Virus record (IMG/VR): IMGVR_UViG_3300027969_000220
Location: 1 to 37,180 of that record
Source: a virus
Reading direction: 5' to 3' (one strand)
Length of the DNA stretch: 37,180 nucleotides
The notes beneath the pieces were generated by a model. The model searched no databases, was not told the origin of the DNA, and saw only the letters and a list, made by a program, of their open reading frames with translations. The position numbers and the translations under genes were made by a program. Each line of letters begins with the position of its first letter. Position 1 is the first letter of the stretch. Below, one piece after another: positions 13,852 through 18,975 of the stretch.

Positions 13852-14082
13852 TCAGTTCATAGTATCAAGTGAACCCGGTTCAGTCAACTCGTCCGGCGTC
13901 TTTCGTAACATCTTGCTCTGCCAGACTTCTTCGCGGTCAACGATGATGGCCTTTTCGCCCTTGAACCCAATCTTTACCTTGTGGCCGTTGACGATTTCGG
14001 AGATAACAACTTCCAGCAGGACGTTGCCCTCGGCGTCGGTGACGATGCAGCTTTGCCCAGTTTGTCGTGATAGTACCAGCAT
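13852..14082 (-). CDS. csrA: CsrA-family post-transcriptional regulator
   Basis: A 76-residue CsrA homologue. The start is the ATG at 14082 (MLVLSR, the canonical N-terminus), preceded by GGAG six bases upstream; the frame opens at 14094 but that start is poorer. Matching elements are MLVLSRQTGQSCIV, a middle VVISEIVNGHKVKIGF and IIVDREEVW, corresponding to the RNA-binding first strand and the VHREEV-like segment. CsrA dimers bind GGA motifs in mRNA leaders. In a phage it could redirect host translation or control phage messages. It is isolated between a terminator (14102-14126) and a bidirectional terminator (13802-13846), and its 3' end contains a promoter. Confidence 0.93.
   Translation of the reverse strand: MLVLSRQTGQSCIVTDAEGNVLLEVVISEIVNGHKVKIGFKGEKAIIVDREEVWQSKMLRKTPDELTEPGSLDTMN
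13859..13887 (-). promoter_or_regulatory. Leftward promoter of rep inside the csrA 3' end, with operator
   Basis: On the minus strand TTGACT (13887-13882), a 17-base spacer and TACTAT (13864-13859). The spacer begins with the palindrome GAACCGGGTTC. Transcription would start about 13852 at the csrA stop codon and meet the hairpin at 13846-13802 at once, 143 bases before the rep ATG. Confidence 0.65.
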
Positions 14083-14101
14083 GATGAACTCCATTCATAG
14101 G

Positions 14102-14126
14102 AAAAGGGGTGACACGTTGCCACCCC
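14102..14126 (-). terminator. Intrinsic terminator after the ERF gene
   Basis: On the minus strand GGGGTG (14126-14121), nine-base loop, CACCCC (14111-14106), then TTTT (14105-14102). It lies between the stop of the ERF gene and the csrA start, so csrA would need read-through or its own promoter, which is not evident. Confidence 0.7.
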
Positions 14127-14136
14127 TGACTTTAGA

Positions 14137-14754
14137 TCAATAGTCCGCCGAGTAATCGTTCCGGTCTTCCCGTTCGTAATCTCGGTCGTTATTTCGGCGA
14201 GCCGTTTCCGGTTTCCGATCCTTCCAGCAGTACTTCGAACAACCGGGCTTGCCGTTTTTATAGGTCCGATTCGGTGCGCCACAATCGCGACAGCTGCCCA
14301 GATCGCCGCCTCCATCGTCGTGACGCTGTGGAGGCACCTCACGCCCAGATGGCCGAGCATCAAAGTGGCGATCCATCTTGGCGTCGGTTTGGGCTGCCAG
14401 CCCGTCGTCGTCTTCCGGTGACAAGCCCAAAATCGTCAGAATGCTGTACCGGCGAAAGTACGTCAATCGGCTGCCGAAAGACTGCGGCTTTTCGTCGATG
14501 AACAACGGCAGCTCTTGGGTTTCCCGCTCGCCGGTGGCTACGTGAACAATACTGGTCACCAACACCGCGACGTTTGCAGACCGGTCGTATTCGGTACGCT
14601 GGCGAAGAACTAGGCCGCACTCGGTCAGGGGCTCAACGACGGCTTCCAGCACTGCCGGAAGATCGGCGTATTTGTATCTGTCCGCCTTTGCGTTCTTGTG
14701 GACAGCGACGGATTTAGACTGGAAACAGAGCAAGGATTCATTCAGGGTCTTCAT
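14137..14754 (-). CDS. erf: ERF-family single-strand annealing protein
   Basis: A 205-residue recombinase from the ATG at 14754, which has GGAAGG about seven bases upstream; the frame opens to 14808 inside the previous gene. The ERF core is clear: DRYKYADLPAVLEAVVEPLTECGLVLRQ, then VLVTSIVHVATGERETQELPL, then GSRLTYFRRYSILTILGLSPEDDDG, matching the family GS.lTYarRY.l and acidic DDD signature. The C-terminus has a possible zinc knuckle (CRDCGAPNRTYKNGKPGCSKYC, four Cys) that may bind DNA, followed by an Arg/Asp-rich tail. It anneals single strands in recombination or concatemer formation. Overlaps the upstream gene by 17 bases. Confidence 0.92.
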   Translation of the reverse strand: MKTLNESLLCFQSKSVAVHKNAKADRYKYADLPAVLEAVVEPLTECGLVLRQRTEYDRSANVAVLVTSIVHVATGERETQELPLFIDEKPQSFGSRLTYFRRYSILTILGLSPEDDDGLAAQTDAKMDRHFDARPSGREVPPQRHDDGGGDLGSCRDCGAPNRTYKNGKPGCSKYCWKDRKPETARRNNDRDYEREDRNDYSADY

Positions 14755-15034
14755 TTGTTTGCCTTCCAAAAGTTGATAATGGTGTTGTGTTTGAGTCGAT
14801 ATCCTCAAGCGTGAGAATCATTTCCAGCTTGGGGGAATCGGCGTTTGCTTCGATGAAGTCCATCCAAGCCTCATCGACGAGGTGAATCAATACCGGAGTC
14901 ATCTTGGAATCGTAGAAACGTCCCATTGCGTAAATCCTTTGCATAGTCGCCTTGTTGACCGGCCCGCCAGTTTTCAAAAGTGATACCGGGCATTTTACCC
15001 GGACACCCTTTCTTTTTGTCTTCGATTCATCCAT
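14738..15034 (-). CDS. Hypothetical first leftward gene (98 aa)
   Basis: A 98-residue protein, first gene downstream of the strongest promoter in the window (15084-15112). The N-terminus is basic (MDESKTKRKGVRVKCPVSLLKTGG) and the middle contains VLIHLVDEAWMDFIEANADSPKLEMILTLEDI. No family recognised. Its place directly before the annealing protein and next to the lysogeny switch suggests an immediate-early function such as recombination partner or host takeover, but the sequence does not show which. Confidence 0.75.
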   Translation of the reverse strand: MDESKTKRKGVRVKCPVSLLKTGGPVNKATMQRIYAMGRFYDSKMTPVLIHLVDEAWMDFIEANADSPKLEMILTLEDIDSNTTPLSTFGRQTNEDPE

Positions 15035-15058
15035 TGATCTGGTCTCTATGGTTCGATT

Positions 15059-15083
15059 GTAACGGGTTCCCTGTACCCGTTAC
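15059..15083. promoter_or_regulatory. Operator at the main leftward promoter
   Basis: Inverted repeat GTAACGGGT-N7-ACCCGTTAC with perfect 9-base arms, immediately downstream of the leftward -10 and so covering the expected start site near 15077. Its centre contains GGGTTCCC, related to the GGGAACCC core at other promoters. Confidence 0.75.
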
Positions 15084-15112
15084 ATAATATAACTGCAATC
15101 ACACCTTGTCAA
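15084..15112 (-). promoter_or_regulatory. Main leftward early promoter (pL-like)
   Basis: On the minus strand TTGACA (15112-15107), exactly 17 bases, TATTAT (15089-15084): the closest match to the sigma70 consensus in the window. Its -35 shares bases with the rightward promoter. It drives the 98-aa gene and erf. Confidence 0.85.
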
Positions 15113-15134
15113 GCCGGGTTCTGGGAAGTATGAT
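15106..15134 (+). promoter_or_regulatory. Rightward promoter of the lysogeny side
   Basis: TTGTCA (15106-15111), 17 bases, TATGAT (15129-15134). The -35 overlaps that of the leftward promoter on five bases, so polymerase cannot occupy both. CCGGGTTC in the spacer is another half-site of the shared operator type. Confidence 0.75.
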
Positions 15135-15140
15135 CTGAAT

Positions 15141-15156
15141 AGCGGAATGTTCCGCT
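15141..15156. promoter_or_regulatory. Palindrome at the rightward start site
   Basis: AGCGGAA-TG-TTCCGCT is a perfect palindrome with 7-base arms, located where the rightward transcript would start and before the ribosome site at 15165-15171. It differs from the GAACCCGG-type sites, so it may bind a second regulator, possibly the product of the gene that follows. Confidence 0.6.
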
Positions 15157-15179
15157 CTAACATCAAAGGAGCTTTAAAA

Positions 15180-15422
15180 ATGTCGGTTGTATCATCGAGA
15201 CCAAAGTACGTGACTTGCGTTTTGCCGCCTGCCATGGCGGTACCGCTGGAGAGCCTAAAAAACGACCTTCAGAACAAGGGGGTGTCCCTCACCGGTCGGC
15301 AGGTGGTTGGCCGCGATTCTATCGCCATGGCCGCGCTTGCATATATTTTGTCGCTGCCTATGGAGGATCAAGAAAAGCTTGTGATGGCCGGAATTGAAGC
15401 CATCCGAAAGCAAAGTGCGTAA
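15180..15422 (+). CDS. Small putative regulator (80 aa)
   Basis: An 80-residue protein from the ATG at 15180, with AAAGGAG eight bases upstream; the earlier in-frame start at 15147 lies in the operator palindrome. N-terminal strand-like segment (RPKYVTCVLPPAMAVPLESLKNDL) and C-terminal helices (DSIAMAALAYILSLPMEDQEKLVMAGIEAIRK) could fit a small ribbon-helix-helix or similar dimeric regulator, but no motif is diagnostic. It is the first gene rightward from the divergent promoters, where a repressor or Cro-like protein normally sits, and it stands next to attP. Function inferred from position only. Confidence 0.7.
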   Translation: MSVVSSRPKYVTCVLPPAMAVPLESLKNDLQNKGVSLTGRQVVGRDSIAMAALAYILSLPMEDQEKLVMAGIEAIRKQSA

Positions 15423-15456
15423 CGTTATAAACCCTGCGCAAACCGGCGGATTCGCT

Positions 15457-15498
15457 TTTCTAATCCGTGGGTCAGGGGTTCGAATCCCTTCGGGCGTA
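15457..15498 (+). other. attP candidate: 3' half of tRNA-Arg(TCT)
   Basis: The sequence matches a tRNA exactly from position 32 to 73. Anticodon loop TTTCTAA holds anticodon TCT (15459-15461), followed by the 3' anticodon strand TCCGT, variable loop GGGTC and T arm AGGGG-TTCGAAT-CCCTT (15474-15490). The acceptor strand is CGGGCGT and the discriminator A at 15498. The 5' half is absent: the preceding bases do not pair with TCCGT and no ACGCCCG acceptor strand occurs upstream. A tRNA 3' half next to an integrase gene is the classic attP of phages that integrate in tRNA genes and restore the tRNA. Confidence 0.85.
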
Positions 15499-15549
15499 CT
15501 AATCCTAGACGGGTCCGCTTTACGCGTTCATAAATAATATAAATGCCGT

Positions 15550-15578
15550 TTGACAAAGGAGTTGTCGTGTTGAATATT
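15550..15578 (+). promoter_or_regulatory. Candidate integrase promoter
   Basis: TTGACA (15550-15555), 17 bases, AATATT (15573-15578). A small dyad GACAA-N5-TTGTC (15552-15566) covers the -35 and may be an operator or integrase arm site. AAAGGAG within the spacer precedes a GTG-led 36-codon frame, which may be a leader peptide but is not called. Confidence 0.5.
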
Positions 15579-15636
15579 GACGCATGTATCCGCCCCATCC
15601 GATGGCTGACCGTCACCCAATCTACCGAGAATAAAG

Positions 15637-16716
15637 TTGTACTACTACAACTATATCGCTTCCGCCAGCCCTGTTGTTGAACAAATGGGTCGCAAGAAAA
15701 ACACCGTTCCGACCCATTTAATCCGTGCCGACACCGGCATGGGCTATATCAAAATCGGAGTACAACTTTATTACACCGGAATCGAACCGGTGGAGGCAAA
15801 CCGGCGATATCTGGAATATTGCCGGAACCTCGATCTTTACGGTCACCCCGACCCGCCGACGGTGGCTTGTGGTATCATGGTGGCCGACTTGGCTACCCGG
15901 TACCACGCCCACGTCGTGAAGACCAAGCCGCCGGAGTCGCGGGAAGATTGGCCGGTTGGTGTCGCCATGAAGTCTTTGGCCATGATTGACTGCCCGGCGA
16001 AGGACTTTACGCCCGCCCGGCTGGTGGACCTCCGCCAGTCTTGGGTCGATGCCGGGTTGTCGGTCAGTACAATCAGCAAGAAACATAACTACATTCTCGT
16101 CGCTTTCCGCTGGGCCGCTCAGATGGACCTAGTACCGGCGACCGTGTGGACCGCCCTCCAGACCGTCCAAAAGCTCAAGCCCGGTCGGTCGGCGTGCAAA
16201 CAGCCCAAAAAGGTTCATCCTGTGGAACGCTCAACGATTGACGCCATTATGCCGTTTCTCTCCGCCGACGTAGCCGCGTTGGTCGAGTTCCAGTGGCTCA
16301 CCGGGTGCCGGTCCGCCGAGGCGATAGGAATCACGATGGCCGAGGTCATCCTGCCGCGAGTCTACAAACCATCGAAACACAAGAACGCCTTCAGGGGTAA
16401 GCAACGGGTGATCTTCCTCGGCCCTAAAGCCCGTGCCCTGATTGCCAAGTGGGCCACCGATGATCCGCACAAACCCTTGTTTGCCGCCATGACATCCTGC
16501 GAATACGGAAAGCGTATCAAGCGTGCCTGTAAACGAGCCGGGGTTGCCCACTTCACGCCGCACATGATCCGCCACGCCCACGGAACCCTCGTTCGCGAGC
16601 AATACGGGCTTGATGCCGCGCAAGCCGCCCTTGGGCATTCCTCCGCCCGGACAACCGAAATCTATGCAGAGGTCAGTCAGACCCTTGCCAAAAAGGTCTC
16701 GGACGAGATCGGCTAA
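15637..16716 (+). CDS. int: Tyrosine-family integrase
   Basis: A 359-residue tyrosine recombinase when started at the TTG at 15637; the first ATG in frame is at 15685 (343 residues), and neither has a strong ribosome site. The N-terminal ~180 residues include an arm-binding and a core-binding SAM-like region. The catalytic residues are visible as TGCRSAEA (Arg I), a Lys in the KQRVIFLGP strand, HMIRHAHGTLVR (HxxR), LGHSSARTTEIYAEV (His and nucleophile Tyr). The YKPSKHKNAFRGKQRVIFLGPKA segment is reminiscent of integrases from Planctomycetota. It lies directly beside the tRNA-derived attP, supporting site-specific integration into a tRNA-Arg gene. Confidence 0.95.
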   Translation: MYYYNYIASASPVVEQMGRKKNTVPTHLIRADTGMGYIKIGVQLYYTGIEPVEANRRYLEYCRNLDLYGHPDPPTVACGIMVADLATRYHAHVVKTKPPESREDWPVGVAMKSLAMIDCPAKDFTPARLVDLRQSWVDAGLSVSTISKKHNYILVAFRWAAQMDLVPATVWTALQTVQKLKPGRSACKQPKKVHPVERSTIDAIMPFLSADVAALVEFQWLTGCRSAEAIGITMAEVILPRVYKPSKHKNAFRGKQRVIFLGPKARALIAKWATDDPHKPLFAAMTSCEYGKRIKRACKRAGVAHFTPHMIRHAHGTLVREQYGLDAAQAALGHSSARTTEIYAEVSQTLAKKVSDEIG

Positions 16717-16746
16717 AAATTTTATTGAAAGATTATGGCTCAATCC

Positions 16747-16774
16747 TTGACTAGTTCCGGGAACCCGGTATCAT
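16747..16774 (+). promoter_or_regulatory. Rightward promoter with embedded operator
   Basis: TTGACT (16747-16752), 16 bases, TATCAT (16769-16774). The spacer contains TTCCGGGAACCCGG, the same element found between -35 and -10 at 9993-10020 on the other strand. It precedes the 71-aa gene by about 55 bases. Confidence 0.7.
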
Positions 16775-16830
16775 ATAGGTGTCGGGCAAATTAACCGACG
16801 AAAACAAAGACCCTGAAAGGATATAAGACG

Positions 16831-17046
16831 ATGATTGCCGAAATTGTACCAACCGTAATCGAGGTTTTGAGGATGTCTGCCAAGGATCGCCAGCTGCTTC
16901 GCAACGACCTAGCCCGACGTGAACTCGATCTTGTTGAAGAGACCATGTACATCGGTCGCCCCAACGACCAGAACGAACGCGACCTGCTCATGGAGCTGGC
17001 CTTGGTGTCTGATCTGCTGGACGTTATTCGCGAACTTACTGCCTAA
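16831..17046 (+). CDS. Hypothetical small helical protein (71 aa)
   Basis: A 71-residue acidic helical protein from the ATG at 16831, with AAAGGA about 12 bases upstream. It begins IAEIVPTVIEVLRMSAKDRQLLRNDLARRELDLVEE, where SAKDRQLLRNDL could be part of a helix-turn-helix-like unit, but this is weak. It lies behind a promoter with the shared operator, so it may itself be the regulator of these sites or a gene under their control. No family recognised. Confidence 0.7.
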   Translation: MIAEIVPTVIEVLRMSAKDRQLLRNDLARRELDLVEETMYIGRPNDQNERDLLMELALVSDLLDVIRELTA

Positions 17047-17079
17047 GTTGATAGAACCAAAAACAAAGGAACCCGTATC

Positions 17080-17448
17080 ATGACGATTGCAACCCGCTCT
17101 AACGTATCCGCCAAGTCCGCCAAAAAAGCCCAACGCAAGGTCTATGTCGGACTCTATCAGCATACCGGTCGCGACTATGCCGATATGTACCGCCGCCAGC
17201 GTAACGGCTATATACACGAAATCGACTTCCAAACGGTGCGGATATTCCTCCATTTTGCCACGCGTTCGGCGAAATTCTTGGTAGACAATATGCCCTACGA
17301 CCGTGACAGCCGCCGCCGCTGGCTCGGCACGTTAAGCAAGGAAAAAGCCCGCGTGCGTCATGCTTTAGCCGAAATCAAAGTGGACCGGCTGGCTGGCCGT
17401 GGTTTATGGCGACCCATTGGCGGTGATGTCCCATTTGTAAAATCGTAA
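17080..17448 (+). CDS. Hypothetical basic protein (122 aa)
   Basis: A 122-residue strongly basic protein (about one quarter Lys/Arg) from the ATG at 17080 with AAAGGA upstream. It has an N-terminal Lys-rich region (SAKSAKKAQRKVYVGLYQ), then RDYADMYRRQRNGYIHEIDF and a C-terminal helix (LSKEKARVRHALAEIKVDRL). Nucleic-acid binding is likely from charge, but no family is recognised. It is the last rightward gene, 33 bases from the 71-aa gene, and is followed by the terminator at 17474-17507. Confidence 0.7.
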   Translation: MTIATRSNVSAKSAKKAQRKVYVGLYQHTGRDYADMYRRQRNGYIHEIDFQTVRIFLHFATRSAKFLVDNMPYDRDSRRRWLGTLSKEKARVRHALAEIKVDRLAGRGLWRPIGGDVPFVKS

Positions 17449-17473
17449 TACACCTAGGAGACGTTGGTGTGAG

Positions 17474-17507
17474 GCCTCGCCGGAGCGTTTCCGGTGGGGC
17501 TTTTTTT
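17474..17507 (+). terminator. Intrinsic terminator of the rightward operon
   Basis: Perfect 11-base stem GCCTCGCCGGA (17474-17484) / TCCGGTGGGGC (17490-17500), five-base loop GCGTT, followed by seven T. It separates the rightward genes from the convergent late genes, whose last stop codon begins at 17509. Confidence 0.92.
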
Positions 17508-17508
17508 G

Positions 17509-18627
17509 TTATGTCCATGTTAAACGGACAATAGCGTCGGTTTCAGAATAACGAAATACATTATTTCCAGCCGCGTCTGAAACTTGGGCAACTTCCGAAA
17601 GTCTCAATGTTGCCGGAATGTCGTAAGTTCCCTGCCCGCCTTGCCAAAGGCTACCGGCTGGAATGCGATGTGATTTAAACGAGATGGTCACGCCACCAAC
17701 AAAGCGAGTGGTTCGTTTGGTTACGGTGTTATATTGGTCGCCCGCCCCCAGTCTGCCGCAAAGAGCGTCAGTCGTAATCAGTCCACCACCTGCTTGTGCG
17801 GCACCAAGTTCATTACAGGTCACGATAGAACCGTGCTTCCATGTAATCGTGTTATCGGTGGCGTTATAGGTGGGCCAAATGCCGCCGGTCGTAAAAAACG
17901 GTTCTTCTATCTTCCATTGATTTATCCCTGTGTAATTATCGGGCGACATACCGAACCAGTCTACTTGAAATACGTTTCGGTATGGCGCCCGTGGTGGCTG
18001 GTTGGGGGGCCACCTGTCGCCCACAAGGTTTCCTGTTGGGAAATCGCTAGGCTGCGGGTCGGCCAGTTGCGTCACGTGCCAGATATTGCTCCAATTTTGA
18101 CCCGGTTGCGTAATATTAGGGTTAAAGTCCCATGGCCAGCATGTTTGATCTTCTACGATGCTTTGCGTGCCATCGGGGTTTGTAATCGGCCCAGACGCAC
18201 GGTGACCGGTGTCAATGTGACTCCATTCTACAGTCGTGGACTGGAACGCGTTATTGACCGAATACTTTTTGTTTAATGCCATTCGGTATAATAATTTCTT
18301 GTCCGGTGCTACCCAACCCGGTTCCGGTTCCGACCTTTCGATGATGAAAAACGCAGTAGCTGGCGGATTTGTGGCTCCTTGCAAAGTCCAGTAGTAGAAC
18401 TGTTCCGGATACACAAGTGACGGCATAGTGAATATGGCTTGCGCCTTTACCGTTTTGATCTTCCAAATAAACGGCGGGGGAGGATTCCACTCCAGCGTCA
18501 AAACGTTGCCCAGATACTGGGCCGCCATCATGGCCGCGTTGGAACGTGCCAGTTCCTTATCGGCCAGATCTTCCAGCCGATAGACACGCCGTTCCATTTC
18601 GAGCTGCCGCCGGGTCAGGTCATTCAT
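17509..18627 (-). CDS. Virion protein, probable tail tip/fibre component (372 aa)
   Basis: A 372-residue protein, last gene of the leftward late cluster. The first 40 residues form a helix (LTRRQLEMERRVYRLEDLADKELARSNAAMMAAQYL), probably a coiled coil for trimer formation; the rest is beta-rich and rich in Trp, Pro, Asn and Thr (WNPPPPFIWKIKTVKAQAIF, VFQVDWFGMSPDNY, WKHGSIVTCNELG). No domain recognised. It starts one base into the stop of the 53-aa gene (TGATG). Position after the tail tip protein and composition favour an adsorption or tip structural role. Confidence 0.7.
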   Translation of the reverse strand: MNDLTRRQLEMERRVYRLEDLADKELARSNAAMMAAQYLGNVLTLEWNPPPPFIWKIKTVKAQAIFTMPSLVYPEQFYYWTLQGATNPPATAFFIIERSEPEPGWVAPDKKLLYRMALNKKYSVNNAFQSTTVEWSHIDTGHRASGPITNPDGTQSIVEDQTCWPWDFNPNITQPGQNWSNIWHVTQLADPQPSDFPTGNLVGDRWPPNQPPRAPYRNVFQVDWFGMSPDNYTGINQWKIEEPFFTTGGIWPTYNATDNTITWKHGSIVTCNELGAAQAGGGLITTDALCGRLGAGDQYNTVTKRTTRFVGGVTISFKSHRIPAGSLWQGGQGTYDIPATLRLSEVAQVSDAAGNNVFRYSETDAIVRLTWT

Positions 18628-18788
18628 CAGTTGCGCACCACCACGTTCGATGTTAGGCCGCCGCCCAGCGCGGTCAGCATGGTGATAATCTTTTCATTTT
18701 GGGCTGCGATTGCGACGAGCTTTAACTCTAGCCGGTTTTGCCGCCGCTCCACTTCCATCAGCCGCCTCGCCTGTTCGCTGGGATTCAT
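18627..18788 (-). CDS. Small coiled-coil protein (53 aa)
   Basis: A 53-residue gene starting at the ATG at 18788, which has GGAG six bases upstream, and ending with TGA one base into the next gene's ATG. The product begins with a long charged helix (PSEQARRLMEVERRQNRLELKLVAIAAQ) and ends in a Gly-rich turn (ALGGGLTSNVVV). It resembles the first helix of the neighbouring 372-aa protein and may be a fibre or tail assembly peptide. Its first 95 bases are also read by the 93-aa gene in another frame. Confidence 0.65.
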   Translation of the reverse strand: MNPSEQARRLMEVERRQNRLELKLVAIAAQNEKIITMLTALGGGLTSNVVVRN

Positions 18789-18975
18789 CTTGATCTCCTA
18801 TCCAGTCTCCTACGACCACATACGTTGCCCGCAATACTTCCCCTTCGTCGTGCACATACGACGAGTCCATCAGTTCCGCAGCCCGCTGCTCCGCCGCCTC
18901 ACGCGTCGGATAGTTTGCAAGCTCTTCTTGCCGGTCGTATTCGCTATAGTGCCTGTTTGCCATTAGATAGAACAT
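18694..18975 (-). CDS. Hypothetical late protein (93 aa)
   Basis: A 93-residue protein coupled to the tail tip gene by TAATG at 18975; the internal ATG at 18963 (MANRHYS) is an alternative. Residues ~10-70 look like a compact alpha/beta fold (YDRQEELANYPTREAAEQRAAELM, VLRATYVVVGDWIGDQDES), similar in layout to small phage proteins that read a host or structural partner; the tail is basic (KPARVKARRNRSPK). The last 95 bases overlap the 53-aa gene in a different frame. No family recognised. Confidence 0.65.
   Translation of the reverse strand: MFYLMANRHYSEYDRQEELANYPTREAAEQRAAELMDSSYVHDEGEVLRATYVVVGDWIGDQDESQRTGEAADGSGAAAKPARVKARRNRSPK

Noticed and set aside
15425-15616. Minus-strand 63-residue frame over attP (reads KGFEPLTHG)
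   Set aside because: This peptide is the usual spurious translation of a tRNA sequence; there is no ribosome site.
15567-15680. GTG-led 36-codon frame with AAAGGAG upstream, before the integrase
   Set aside because: It overlaps the promoter spacer and the integrase start, has no family-like sequence, and the ribosome-site-like bases are part of the dyad; possible leader peptide but not supported.
17060-17080. GGAACCCG just before the 17080 gene as another operator
   Set aside because: It overlaps the ribosome site, has no dyad partner or promoter, and is only an 8-base match.
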